DNA of 37,133 bases from Microthrixaceae bacterium (GTDB lineage: Bacteria; Actinomycetota; Acidimicrobiia; Acidimicrobiales; Microtrichaceae): the NCBI GenBank assembly GCA_019694615.1, contig JAIBBP010000276.1, positions 1-37,133 of the forward strand. The letters are read 5' to 3'. Below, in pieces: positions 25,971 through 34,385 of this stretch. The notes beneath the pieces are model-generated. The model did no database searches. It was given only the letters and a program-made list of their open reading frames with translations, and was not told the DNA's origin. Made by a program: the position numbers and the translations under genes. Each line of letters starts with the position of its first letter. The stretch's first letter is position 1.

Positions 25971-27068
25971 ATGCCTCTCCCCTCCACAGCTGTCATCACA
26001 TTCCGCGATGTACGCCACGGCCCATGGAACGCACACGCGTTCGCACTCACGGACCTTGTCGCCTCAGCTTTCGGCGCGACGACATTGCGCGTGAGTGACC
26101 CCACATCGCCCGCAGCGATGCTCGCCGCACGAAAGGGGAAACGGCTCGACCTCGTCCGTCGATTCCCGGGTCGTTCGCACGTGTCACCCACTGTCGACGA
26201 GGTCGGCCCCGTCGACCTGCTCTTCGTGGTCGCTCACGACGCGACAGACCTCGACCAGCTGTTTGTCACCGAGGCAGACTGGTATGCCCCAAATGCGCTG
26301 AAGATCCTCGTTCTCGTCGAGGTGTGGGCCGAGGATGCGCGACGCTGGCCCCAGAGTTTCCAACGTGTGCTCTCCCGATTCGATGCGGTGTTCTGCACAC
26401 TCGAGGAAGGCATCGACGCGCTGCAATCGGCGAGCGGGGTACACGTCGAGGTCATGGCGCAGGCTGTGGACGTGCTCAACGCTCCGTTCCGCGTGAACCC
26501 TCACCTCGACGTGTTGACCATCGGTCGCCGACACCCCGCCCAACACCAACTCCTCGAGGCGTGGGCGGCGGAGCACGACGGCTGGTACCACTACGACACG
26601 CTTCCCGCCGGTCGAACCGCCGATGTCGACCTCCACCGGAAGGTGACAGCGACAATGCTGGCGCAGTCCGCGGTGTCGGTCTGCAACTTCGCCCGATTCG
26701 ACGATACCGAGCGCATCGGCAGCACACGCGGCACTGGCACACGGTTCTTCGAGACGCTGGCCTCAGGTGCACTCATCGTGGGTGACCTACCCACCGACCA
26801 TATGTTCGAGGACCAGTTCGGGGAGGTCGCCGGCAAGGCGGACTTCCCGCTGGACTGCGGCCACCTCGGAACCGACGCCGTTGCGGAACTGGTTGCGATG
26901 GGTCGCGATCCCCGCGTTCGCCGCTCGAACCGAGCCCATGCGCTCGGAACCCAGGATCTCGCACATCGAGTCCGTCAAATCCTTGGATACGTCGGGGTGG
27001 AGGTTCCGGAAGCGATCACCCAGCGGTTCGCCGCGCTCGACGCGCAGCGAGCTGACCTGCTCGATTGA
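25971..27068 (+). CDS. Glycosyltransferase-like protein, GT-B/CgeB-like C-terminal domain
   Basis: The 365-residue protein has no signal peptide. An N-terminal half with VDLLFVVAHDATDL and LKILVLVEVWAEDA resembles a Rossmann-like GT-B domain. The C-terminal half has TIGRRHPAQHQLLEAW and GTGTRFFETLASGALIVGD, which resembles the donor-binding E-x-L-A-x-G motif of CgeB/GT1-like glycosyltransferases. Family assignment is by motif only, and the sugar is unknown. The ATG at 25971 follows GGCAGGA at suitable spacing. It diverges from the Wzy-like gene and is separated from the small convergent gene by 16 bases. Confidence 0.65.
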   Translation: MPLPSTAVITFRDVRHGPWNAHAFALTDLVASAFGATTLRVSDPTSPAAMLAARKGKRLDLVRRFPGRSHVSPTVDEVGPVDLLFVVAHDATDLDQLFVTEADWYAPNALKILVLVEVWAEDARRWPQSFQRVLSRFDAVFCTLEEGIDALQSASGVHVEVMAQAVDVLNAPFRVNPHLDVLTIGRRHPAQHQLLEAWAAEHDGWYHYDTLPAGRTADVDLHRKVTATMLAQSAVSVCNFARFDDTERIGSTRGTGTRFFETLASGALIVGDLPTDHMFEDQFGEVAGKADFPLDCGHLGTDAVAELVAMGRDPRVRRSNRAHALGTQDLAHRVRQILGYVGVEVPEAITQRFAALDAQRADLLD

Positions 27069-27084
27069 CCACCCCAGCCGCGGG

Positions 27085-27381
27085 CTAGTTCGCCAGGGCC
27101 CACTCCGGGGCGTCCACAGCGGCGTGAGCCTGAGCGTGGGCGATCGCGTGGACCACCTTTCCGAAGGCCCGTTCCCGCACCGGGGCCGGCATCGACGCGT
27201 CGGCCAGAACCTCCACGAGTGAACTGGAGACACCCGCCATCCGAGCCTGATCGGCGACGACCTGCGTGGCTCCCTCGTGGCGCTCCACCCCATCCGCGTC
27301 AATCGCCCAAGCAAGTTGGTTGAGTTCGTTGCGTGAGTAGATCATGGGAAGACTGCTTTCGCTTTGTGTTCGTGCTTCCAT
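27085..27381 (-). CDS. Small protein of unknown function, divergent from the LysR gene
   Basis: Up to 98 residues from ATG 27381, or 86 from ATG 27345 (MIYSRNELNQLAWAIDADG); ATG 27399 is also open. None has a clear Shine-Dalgarno. The composition is Ala/Val/Glu-rich and helical, and codon third positions are GC-rich, which supports coding. The sequence VRERAFGKVVHAIAHAQAH is His/Ala-rich. No family is recognised. It shares its promoter region with the LysR regulator, so it is a candidate regulated gene. Confidence 0.55.
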   Translation of the reverse strand: MEARTQSESSLPMIYSRNELNQLAWAIDADGVERHEGATQVVADQARMAGVSSSLVEVLADASMPAPVRERAFGKVVHAIAHAQAHAAVDAPEWALAN

Positions 27382-27414
27382 CGTACGGACACGATGCATT
27401 AGTGCAAACGATTT

Positions 27415-27447
27415 AGTCTGATCTGTTTGATCAGATAGTCTGATCTG
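27415..27447. promoter_or_regulatory. Three TCTGAT half-sites with an 11-bp direct repeat
   Basis: AGTCTGATCTG occurs exactly at 27415-27425 and 27437-27447, a 22-base period close to two helical turns. Between them ATCAGAT (27430-27436) is the inverted form. The cluster lies in the divergent gap between the small gene and the LysR gene and is AT-rich against a GC-rich background. It is a likely regulator-binding region, perhaps for the LysR protein itself. Confidence 0.55.
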
Positions 27448-27463
27448 AATTAGGAACCGTGCT

Positions 27464-27479
27464 TGTGACGCTCGTCACA
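27464..27479. promoter_or_regulatory. CRP/GlxR-type operator TGTGA-N6-TCACA
   Basis: TGTGACGCTCGTCACA is a perfect palindrome apart from the centre, and the symmetry extends one base on each side (27463-27480). It matches the TGTGA-N6-TCACA consensus of cyclic-AMP receptor proteins and actinobacterial GlxR/Crp. It ends 31 bases before the LysR start codon, where binding would most likely overlap the promoter and affect both divergent genes. Confidence 0.65.
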
Positions 27480-27510
27480 ATGAGATTCGAACTTCCCGAG
27501 GGGCCAGCCG

Positions 27511-28437
27511 ATGCTTGACGACTTGGCGATCCGTCACTTCGCGGCGCTTCATGCCGTCGCCGCAGAGCGGTCGTTCGGCCGAGCGGCCGAACGGCTCGGA
27601 TTTACACAGTCAGCCGTCAGTCAACAGATCGCGACGTTCGAAAAGGCGATCGGCCAACCGCTCTTCGATCGTCCCGGCGGGCCACGCCCGATCGAGCTCA
27701 CCCCAACCGGTGAGATCATGCTGCGCCACGCGGAGGCAATCCTCGGGCATCTCGACTCCGCTGCCGACGAGGTCGCTCAGCTCCTTGCCGGCGTCGGGGG
27801 CAGACTCTCCATCGGCACCTTCCAGAGCATCACCGTCAAGGTGCTCCCCGACGTCTTGGGCCGGATCAAGGTAGAGCGACCCGAACTCACCGTACGACTC
27901 ACCGAGTCCTCCTCCAACGAAGAACTGGTGGACCTGTTGCTGAGCGGCACAATCGATCTCGCGTTCCTCGCTGACCCGAACGTTGATGAGCGCCTCGCCC
28001 TCACACCGCTCGGGAGCGATCGGTTCGTCGTGATCGCTCCAGCCGACGACGGATCCCCGACCATTCGGCCCGAGGAGCTGGCGACACGGCCGTTGATCGG
28101 CCAACTCGCCGACGACTCGTGCCAGTACACGATCAACCAATACCTGTGGGCTGCGGACATCTCGCCCCACTACGCGTTCCGCACCAACGACAACGCCGCG
28201 GTTCAAGCGATGGTCCGCGTCGGGGTCGGAATCGCCGTGATGGGATACCTTGCGGTCGACCCCGACGATCCGGGCATTCTGATCCGCGAGCTCTCCCCCC
28301 CGATGCCGAAGAGGACCCACTTCGCCGCCCAGCGCGCCGGTCGAACCGCGATCCCGGCCGCCGACCGTTTCGTCGCGCTGGTCAAGCAGCGGTTCGTCGA
28401 GCTCGGGATGGCCGAGTCGACGCCCGCCGACTACTGA
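27511..28437 (+). CDS. LysR-family transcriptional regulator
   Basis: The 308-residue protein has a winged helix-turn-helix at residues 1-60 (RSFGRAAERLGFTQSAVSQQIATFE shown here by its core FTQSAVSQQI) with FDRPGGPRPIELTPTG as the wing. The effector-binding domain follows (about 90-300): RLSIGTFQSITVKVLP, IDLAFLADP, and AMVRVGVGIAVMGYLAV near the cofactor pocket. LysR proteins usually bind T-N11-A sites and control a divergent gene. The ATG is preceded by GAGGGG. The gene's 3' end overlaps the convergent dioxygenase-like gene by seven bases, so the two transcripts run into each other. Confidence 0.95.
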   Translation: MLDDLAIRHFAALHAVAAERSFGRAAERLGFTQSAVSQQIATFEKAIGQPLFDRPGGPRPIELTPTGEIMLRHAEAILGHLDSAADEVAQLLAGVGGRLSIGTFQSITVKVLPDVLGRIKVERPELTVRLTESSSNEELVDLLLSGTIDLAFLADPNVDERLALTPLGSDRFVVIAPADDGSPTIRPEELATRPLIGQLADDSCQYTINQYLWAADISPHYAFRTNDNAAVQAMVRVGVGIAVMGYLAVDPDDPGILIRELSPPMPKRTHFAAQRAGRTAIPAADRFVALVKQRFVELGMAESTPADY

Positions 28438-29333
28438 ACGAAGAGCCCCTCGTGGCGCGCATGGTCCGCCTCGTCGAGCTGCCAGAGCCGCAGCGCGCTC
28501 GCCGCGCCGTCGGCGTCCAACGGAGTTCCGCGGAGGCTCGACCACCCGAGCAGCCGACGTGCACGCTCCGGCAGGGACGCCGCGAGTTCGGGCGTCAAGG
28601 AGCGGGCCGTCGCTTCCTCCGGCGTGAGCCAGCCCAACAGGTAGCTGCAGTAGACGCCCTTGCGCCACCGATCTGCGGTGCGGTTGTGCCCCCCGCCGTG
28701 CACGAGCGACCCCAGGTAGACGAGCGCATCGCCAGGGTCGAGCTCCACGGGGCGAGCGTCGGCGGCGTCGATCGGGTCATCGAGCGACCACTGATGGCTG
28801 CGCGGAATGACCATGGTGGAACCGACCTCGGCGTCGTAGTCGCCAACGGCGGTGAGCACGGAGATCTGAAGGTCGATGCCGAGGCGTGCGGCGTCGGCCC
28901 AGTTCAGGTCGTCGCGGTGCAACTCCTGCGCGGCGTTTCCGGGACCGATGAAGATCGTCTCCGCCTGGCTCATCCAGTAGTCACCACAGCTCGGAAGCAG
29001 GATGCGATCGGCGAGATCGAGCAGGACACGGTTGAGCAGGATCTCATGCACGAACGTCCGGCTCTTGGCCGCCAGGCCCTGGATGCGCTTGGTGTTCGAC
29101 CCGTAGAACACATCGTCGAACTCGGGATTGAAGCCGGCGTGACGGCCCTCGACGTGCGGGGCGAGCTCAGCGTCGATAGCTCGCGCCGCTGTCGGGGTCA
29201 CGAGGCCCTCGATGATCAGGCCACCGTCACGACGGAGTACGTCGGCGACCTTGTCCGGGTCCGTGTCTGCGGGAAGCCGTTCGAGTCCCACGTCGAGCGG
29301 GGCGAGCGGATCGGAGCGTTGGGAGTCGTTCAC
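28431..29333 (-). CDS. Phytanoyl-CoA dioxygenase (PhyH) family iron/2-oxoglutarate oxygenase
   Basis: The 300-residue protein has the double-stranded beta-helix layout. ELHRDDLNW supplies the H-x-D iron ligands, and SLVHGGGHNRT supplies the distal histidine. An arginine a few residues later (RTADRWRKG) can bind 2-oxoglutarate. PhyH enzymes hydroxylate diverse small molecules, including natural-product and sugar intermediates. The GTG start at 29333 follows GAGGA by seven bases. It lies last in the leftward glycosyltransferase series, 158 bases after the GT2 gene, so a glycan or lipid-tail modification is plausible but unproven. Confidence 0.88.
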   Translation of the reverse strand: MNDSQRSDPLAPLDVGLERLPADTDPDKVADVLRRDGGLIIEGLVTPTAARAIDAELAPHVEGRHAGFNPEFDDVFYGSNTKRIQGLAAKSRTFVHEILLNRVLLDLADRILLPSCGDYWMSQAETIFIGPGNAAQELHRDDLNWADAARLGIDLQISVLTAVGDYDAEVGSTMVIPRSHQWSLDDPIDAADARPVELDPGDALVYLGSLVHGGGHNRTADRWRKGVYCSYLLGWLTPEEATARSLTPELAASLPERARRLLGWSSLRGTPLDADGAASALRLWQLDEADHARHEGLFVQ

Positions 29334-29491
29334 CAGCTGTTCCTCGGCACGTTGAGCAGAATGCGGCTGCTGCTGTTGGTCGTCGAGAAGCTATCGATCG
29401 GGTGCTCGCGAAAGGAAGCAGAGACACGAAGAATCATGGAGCGACGCCGAGGTGCACGTGTGCCGACCGAAACACTTGCCGGGCGGGCGAC

Positions 29492-30439
29492 TCAGTGATG
29501 ATCGAGTCGTACCCCGAAGCGACCTGAGATCTGCCCGATACCGATGCACGCCGCCGCGAGCGCGTAGCGCCATTGCGCAGGTTCATGGCGCGCGACTCGA
29601 CGAAGGGGTCGAGCGAGCGCCTCGACCAACTGCTTCGCTCCACGGAGGGCCAAGCGGTTCGGCGGCGTTCCTGCGTGGAGATTGGTGACGTACATCGTGT
29701 TCCCGAACCACAGCTTGTTTCGGAGTTGGTAGCGGAACCGCGTGCGGTCGAGCGGAATCTGTTCGGAGACAACCGCAGCGAGCGCGTAGCGGTGCACAAT
29801 GCCGGCGGCGCGGGCCGCCTCGAACCAAACCATGTCCTCGCCACCGAGCTTGCCCAGTTCCGGGCGGAAACGAACGTCGGGGTGGCTGCGCAACCACGAC
29901 GACTCGATGAGCACGTTGGCCGTGGTTCCGTACGCCGGCTCGGTCCCGTCCTCGTAGTCGGCGATGAGGTTCAGGAACGGCTGGTCGGTCAACCACCGCG
30001 GCGCCCCGGCGGGAGCCACATCCCGGATCGGTCCGGTGATCAGTTGCGCTCCGGTCCGCCGCTGCATCTCGAACAGCCGTCGGAACCATCCCGGCTCGGG
30101 CAGGCAGTCATCGTCGATGAAGCACACCCAGTCCCCCATCGCGATCCCGCCGTCGATCGCAGCGTTGCGAGCGACCGAGATGTTGCCTGAGCCAGTACTC
30201 GTGTAGCTCGTGCCCAGAGCGAATCGACCCTCGAACGACTCCACCACCGAGGCGGCTTCCCGGTCGGGGCTGTCGTCCACGACCGCGACGCCCAGCCGGA
30301 CGAGGTCCTCGGAACGCTCGGCTTCCTCGACCAGTCGTTCGAGCAGCGACCGGAGCGGAGCAGGCCGCCGGTACGTGCAGACGGCAACGGCGAGCTCCAC
30401 CGGGCCGCTGGCTCCGTCGGGTACCGTCCGCTCGCTCAA
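29492..30439 (-). CDS. GT2-family glycosyltransferase
   Basis: A 315-residue GT-A-fold enzyme. VAVCTYRRPAPLRSLLERL forms the N-terminal nucleotide-binding strand, VAVVDDSPD follows, and CFIDDDCLPEPGW holds the DxD-type metal motif at about residues 112-118. GGEDMVWFEAARAAG is the acceptor-side E-D motif. The C-terminal region is Arg-rich and may touch the membrane surface. It probably acts in the cytoplasm on a lipid-linked repeat unit. Its ATG overlaps the stop of the preceding glycosyltransferase gene by four bases. Confidence 0.92.
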   Translation of the reverse strand: MSERTVPDGASGPVELAVAVCTYRRPAPLRSLLERLVEEAERSEDLVRLGVAVVDDSPDREAASVVESFEGRFALGTSYTSTGSGNISVARNAAIDGGIAMGDWVCFIDDDCLPEPGWFRRLFEMQRRTGAQLITGPIRDVAPAGAPRWLTDQPFLNLIADYEDGTEPAYGTTANVLIESSWLRSHPDVRFRPELGKLGGEDMVWFEAARAAGIVHRYALAAVVSEQIPLDRTRFRYQLRNKLWFGNTMYVTNLHAGTPPNRLALRGAKQLVEALARPLRRVARHEPAQWRYALAAACIGIGQISGRFGVRLDHH

Positions 30440-31419
30440 CGCCGTTCACCTGTCAGCCGATGCGCCGCCATGCGCACTCGGCGCATCGCCGACCAGGCCA
30501 CGTCCGATTGGGCTGCCACGGAGCTCACCAATCGTTTGGCCGGCGGAAGTCGGTCCGAAGCTCCCCTGAACTCGATTCGCGAGGGAACTCGGGTGTCTGC
30601 GGAGGCCATCATCCGCACCGCCCGACCCCAGCGGATCGAGGCCCAGTAGGACTCGATCTCGCTGATCACCTCGCCGGCATCGATGTTCTCGGTGATGATT
30701 CTCGAGAAGATCTCGTCCTCCGGCTCGGACCACCCCGTGGTGGTCGAGCTTCCCGGGTGCCACCGGTATCGGGTGATGCGCCCCGGGGCGAACGCGAAGC
30801 GCTCCCGGCGGCGGGCGATCTGATACGAGAGCCAGATGTCGTAGACGGGGTCGATCTCCGGCGGGAACTCGGTCGCCATGACCGCGTCGCGGCGGAGCAC
30901 GGCACAGTATGCGGGTTGGGGAGCGTTCCACACCGCGACGAGTCGCAACGAGTCGGGATAGGAGAGGTCGAGGGTCCCGGCCGGCAGACGATCGCGATGC
31001 GACTGCACAGTCATCGCTTCCGTCTCCTCGACGAGGAGACGGCCGTCAGCGTCAATCAGCTCATAGTCGCCGAACACCATCGAAACGCTCGGGTCGCCGT
31101 CGATCATCGGGACCGTCCGCTCGAGGAAGTCCGGCATCCACACGTCATCGTCGTGCAACGAGGCGACGTACGGCGTGGTCGCGTTCTCGATGAGCCAGAG
31201 CCAGTTGCCCTGCTGCCCAAGGTTCTCGGGGTGCCGGCGATAGGTGATCCGCGGATCGTCGTACTCGCGCACGACCTGCTCGGTTGTGTCGTCGCGACTG
31301 TTGTCTCCGACCGACAGCACGAAGTCACCGTAGGTTTGCGCGAGCGCAGAATCGATTGCCTCTCGCAGGTATCGGGCCCGTTCGAAGGTCGGGAGGATGA
31401 CGGTGACGAGCGGACTCAT
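30436..31419 (-). CDS. GT2-family glycosyltransferase
   Basis: A 327-residue GT-A enzyme with VTVILPTFERARYLREAI at the N-terminus, VGDNSRDDT, and ASLHDDDVWMPDF as the DxD motif near residue 95. The IDPVYDIWLSYQIARR segment occupies the place of the ED-type catalytic motif. The C-terminal ~90 residues are basic. It is coupled by overlap to the next GT2 gene and lies seven bases after the upstream glycosyltransferase-like gene, so the three form one tight operon. Donor and acceptor sugars cannot be deduced. Confidence 0.92.
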   Translation of the reverse strand: MSPLVTVILPTFERARYLREAIDSALAQTYGDFVLSVGDNSRDDTTEQVVREYDDPRITYRRHPENLGQQGNWLWLIENATTPYVASLHDDDVWMPDFLERTVPMIDGDPSVSMVFGDYELIDADGRLLVEETEAMTVQSHRDRLPAGTLDLSYPDSLRLVAVWNAPQPAYCAVLRRDAVMATEFPPEIDPVYDIWLSYQIARRRERFAFAPGRITRYRWHPGSSTTTGWSEPEDEIFSRIITENIDAGEVISEIESYWASIRWGRAVRMMASADTRVPSRIEFRGASDRLPPAKRLVSSVAAQSDVAWSAMRRVRMAAHRLTGERR

Positions 31420-31426
31420 GAGTCCC

Positions 31427-32476
31427 TCATCGGGTCGATTGCTGCCGTTTGAAGCTCCAGAGCTCGATTTTCGACCGGACCGCCCGAATCACCCACTCTG
31501 CCTCACGGCGCTTCGGGCTGAGGCGCAGCCATTTCTGGTACTCATCGTTGGCCGGGCCTGACAGGTACGCGTGCCAACGCTCAGCGATCCGCTGGTTGGT
31601 GTAGTCCGCAGCACGGAGATCACCGTTGGTGACCATCTTGGCGTAGAGACCCGGGTCCTCCTTGAGTCGACGAACCGCGTCGATGGCCTCGTCAGCGCTG
31701 GTCACCTCGATGTAATCCAGTTGGCTCCGACGAAGCTCCCGGAACGCCGGCTCGCGGCCGAGCAGCGCCGGAACTCCCGCGGCCCAGGCATTCACGAGCT
31801 TCGACGCCGGTTTCGTGGAGAGCTCGGTCGGGTGGATGTCGCGGACCGCGAGTACCGCATCGAACTCGCGGTAGTCGTGCCAGCCGCTACTCCTGGTCTC
31901 GTGGACGTAGGGCTGGGTGACGAACTCGACGCCGAGCTCGCGGAGCCGATCACGAAACTCCTCCGTGGCAAACCGAGGGTCGAGGTTGACCAGATCGCCC
32001 TTGAAGACGAGGTTGTCCAACCGGTCGCCACGAGTGGGGTCACGCGGCAGCAGGCCGGTTTGGATCCAGTGCGGCATGTGGGTTTCGTTGCGTCGGGTCG
32101 CGACGGACGAGTTCATCGTCAACGTGAGGTCGGCGAGCTCAGGGCGGGCCCAGTCCCCCCGGAACGCCACGATGAAGCACTGGGCTGTGTGGTCGCTGAT
32201 CTGCAGATCGACGCTGCTGACGACGTTGAACGCCTCCGGTTTGGGGTGTTCGACCAGCCGGACCTTCAACCCGGCCCGCTTGAGATTCACGTAGGTCTGG
32301 AGAATCGTCATGTCCTCGTGGGTCACGACGCGGTCGGGCTCGCCGTCGAGCGCGAGCGGGGTCTGATCGTCGCCGCGAAGCACGTCGGCCCAACGGCTCA
32401 GCGCTTTGCACACGAAGTACACCCGCTGTGGTAGAGGTCCCAACGGCGCCAGCGTGCGTATGTCCTCCGTCTGCAT
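31427..32476 (-). CDS. Glycosyltransferase-like protein, GT-B type
   Basis: 349 residues from ATG 32476, which follows GGGGATCGC; the frame is open to 32710, but that part is antisense-like and overlaps the SAF oxidoreductase gene. RVYFVCKALSRWADVLRGD opens the protein, LVEHPKPEAF and FDAVLAVRDIHPTELSTKP lie mid-chain, and ASKLVNAWAAGVPALLGRE resembles the C-terminal donor-binding motif of GT-B enzymes. It is analogous in layout to the gene at 25971 without obvious close identity. Position between the CDP-sugar genes and two GT2 genes supports a transferase role. Confidence 0.65.
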   Translation of the reverse strand: MQTEDIRTLAPLGPLPQRVYFVCKALSRWADVLRGDDQTPLALDGEPDRVVTHEDMTILQTYVNLKRAGLKVRLVEHPKPEAFNVVSSVDLQISDHTAQCFIVAFRGDWARPELADLTLTMNSSVATRRNETHMPHWIQTGLLPRDPTRGDRLDNLVFKGDLVNLDPRFATEEFRDRLRELGVEFVTQPYVHETRSSGWHDYREFDAVLAVRDIHPTELSTKPASKLVNAWAAGVPALLGREPAFRELRRSQLDYIEVTSADEAIDAVRRLKEDPGLYAKMVTNGDLRAADYTNQRIAERWHAYLSGPANDEYQKWLRLSPKRREAEWVIRAVRSKIELWSFKRQQSTR

Positions 32477-32510
32477 GCGATCCCCAGGTCTGCGTGTTAC
32501 TCGGCGAAGT

Positions 32511-33797
32511 TCACTCGAAAGCGGCGAGTTGTTCCCGCCAGAGCTGGTCCGACAACCGGCCTTCCGGCAGTTCCACGTCAGCGAAGGTGATCGGCGTGTC
32601 CTGGGCCAGGTCACGCTTGAGCACACAACCGTCGGTGAGCCCCATCGGCAGGAGGTTCTCGGCGCGGGCGATCGGGCTGTTCTCCATGACGCCGTACGCC
32701 TTGAAGCCACCGACCCCGTCGAGGGTGTCTCCCGCCTTCAGGTCAAACTTGGCGATCGCCGACACGTCGGTGACCGGTCCGGCCTTCGGAGTGATCGTGG
32801 CGTCGTTGAAGAGCACCGCTCGGGCGACAGTCAGCGGCGTCTCCAGTGGGCTCAGGTGATACGGCCGGTAGAACGTGTAGATCGGGCCTTCACCCATCTT
32901 GTAGATCTTCATGTAGCGCTCGTGTAGCCACGAGTCCGAATGGGCCAGGACGAACACGCCGAAGCTCGGTTCGGCACCGAGGATGTAGTCGACGATGCCG
33001 GTGCCGTCGAGGAACATCTTCTCCGCGTCGAACAGGTTCACCGCCTCCTCGACCCGCTTGCACTCAGGGCCCTCCATCCCGCGCTCGCTAACGCCGAAAC
33101 CGGTGGCGTTGGCGACGCACGCCATCTCCGCAGCGATCTTGGTGCCGTCGGCGAAGCTCGTGATGTGCTTCGGGCGCTGGAAGACCGCGTCGGCGAATCC
33201 CTTCTGCGTCTCGGGTGTGCGACGGTGATCGAGCAGCGACTTGATGTTGCCGTAGACGACGGGGGTGAAGCCCATCATCTCTGCCTCGCGCGCCAGGTTC
33301 ATGAGAACGCCGGGCTGGTCGCCGTCGGCGTCGGTGAACACGACGCCGGCAGCGTCAGCCTTCTTTTTCAGGATCGGGCCGAGTGTGCAGTCGAGCTCGG
33401 CGTTCAGGAGCACGAGGTGTTTGCCGTTCTCGATCGCCGCGATCGCGGTGTGGCTCCCGAACTCGATCTCGCCGGTCGCCTCGACGACAGCCTCGACCCG
33501 GTCACAGCCGGTGACAAGCGAAGGATCGTCGGTGATCGCCGGGCGGCGTGCTGCCATGGCGGCGTCGAGCTCCGCGGCGCTGGAGACGACCGCGACGTCA
33601 TCGATGCCGATCTGACGGAACGCCTGAGCGGCACCGTCGAGCGTACGGTTGGCTACGACGCTGATCTCCATGCCCGGCGTGTGACCGGTGACCTGGTCGA
33701 CGAACCCCTGGCCGGCAAAGCCGGAGCCGACGAGCCCGACTCGCACGGGGTCACCCGCTGCCTGGCGATCCTGTAGTGCCTTGTCAACGATGATCAT
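32511..33797 (-). CDS. NAD(P)-dependent oxidoreductase with C-terminal SAF domain (homoserine-dehydrogenase-like)
   Basis: The 428-residue protein has a Rossmann N-terminus, VRVGLVGSGFAGQGFVDQV (about 18-36), with the GxGxxG dinucleotide motif. A homoserine-dehydrogenase-like central region follows (VEAVVEATGEIEFG, FTDADGDQPGVLMNL). A SAF-like domain lies at about 345-415 (AIAKFDLKAGDTLDGVGGF, PMGLTDGCVLKRDL). The family is annotated as predicted homoserine dehydrogenase with SAF domain, but the setting between an RmlC-like epimerase and glycosyltransferases argues for a nucleotide-sugar or sugar-acid substrate. Its ATG overlaps the epimerase stop by four bases. Confidence 0.85.
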   Translation of the reverse strand: MIIVDKALQDRQAAGDPVRVGLVGSGFAGQGFVDQVTGHTPGMEISVVANRTLDGAAQAFRQIGIDDVAVVSSAAELDAAMAARRPAITDDPSLVTGCDRVEAVVEATGEIEFGSHTAIAAIENGKHLVLLNAELDCTLGPILKKKADAAGVVFTDADGDQPGVLMNLAREAEMMGFTPVVYGNIKSLLDHRRTPETQKGFADAVFQRPKHITSFADGTKIAAEMACVANATGFGVSERGMEGPECKRVEEAVNLFDAEKMFLDGTGIVDYILGAEPSFGVFVLAHSDSWLHERYMKIYKMGEGPIYTFYRPYHLSPLETPLTVARAVLFNDATITPKAGPVTDVSAIAKFDLKAGDTLDGVGGFKAYGVMENSPIARAENLLPMGLTDGCVLKRDLAQDTPITFADVELPEGRLSDQLWREQLAAFE

Positions 33798-34375
33798 CTC
33801 TGTCCTTCTTCCGGGGAATTGTCGGCCAGAACGAAGTCCGGCCAGCTCTTGTCCTTGTCCGACACGATCACGCGGTCACCCTCCACGTCGGTGCCCCTGA
33901 TCGGCCATTCGATACCGAATGCGGGATCGTCCCACCGCAGGCCGGTCTCGGCCCCGGGGGTGTACGGCGACGACACTCCGTACAGAACGGCGGTTCCGTC
34001 CTCCTGGGCCTGGTAGCCCTTGGCGCAGAACGGCGGCACGTACAGCGCGTCGAACCTCTCCGCGGCGAGCTCGACTCCGGCCCAGCGGCCGTAGGTCGGC
34101 GAGTCGGGGCGAACGTCGACGACCACGTGGAAGCTCCGACCGGCGATGCAACGAAAGAACTTCGCCTCGCCGTGGGGTGGGGCCTGAACGTGCAAACCGC
34201 GGATGGTGCCCCGACGATGATTGGTCGAGATGTTCATCTGCTCGATGTGGCCTTCGAGGCCGTGATCGGTGAGTTCCTTCGCGCACCAGGCCCGGGCGAA
34301 GATGCCACGGTCATCGACGTTCGGCTCCAACTCGACCTTGTAGGCGCCACTGACGCCGAGTTCGGTGAACTTCAT
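33794..34375 (-). CDS. RmlC-like sugar 3,5-epimerase (dTDP-4-dehydrorhamnose 3,5-epimerase family)
   Basis: A 193-residue cupin. TIRGLHVQ carries the catalytic base position H62, followed by K72; Y132 (VLYGVSSPY) and D173 (VSDKD) match the other active-site positions of RmlC. WDDPAFGIEWP is the family signature near residues 148-158. The place where RmlC enzymes usually have GFAHGF reads PFCAKGYQ, so H119 is replaced by lysine. That fits a subfamily with another nucleotide or sugar, probably a CDP-4-keto-hexose given the cytidylyltransferase upstream. The ATG at 34375 begins MKFTELGV; the frame extends upstream without support. It starts 10 bases after the SDR gene. Confidence 0.88.
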   Translation of the reverse strand: MKFTELGVSGAYKVELEPNVDDRGIFARAWCAKELTDHGLEGHIEQMNISTNHRRGTIRGLHVQAPPHGEAKFFRCIAGRSFHVVVDVRPDSPTYGRWAGVELAAERFDALYVPPFCAKGYQAQEDGTAVLYGVSSPYTPGAETGLRWDDPAFGIEWPIRGTDVEGDRVIVSDKDKSWPDFVLADNSPEEGQR

Positions 34376-34385
34376 CGGTGCTTCC

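Noticed and set aside
25778..26191. Upstream extension of the Wzy-like gene
   Set aside because: The extra 138 codons are antisense to the divergent glycosyltransferase gene and lack membrane or family features.
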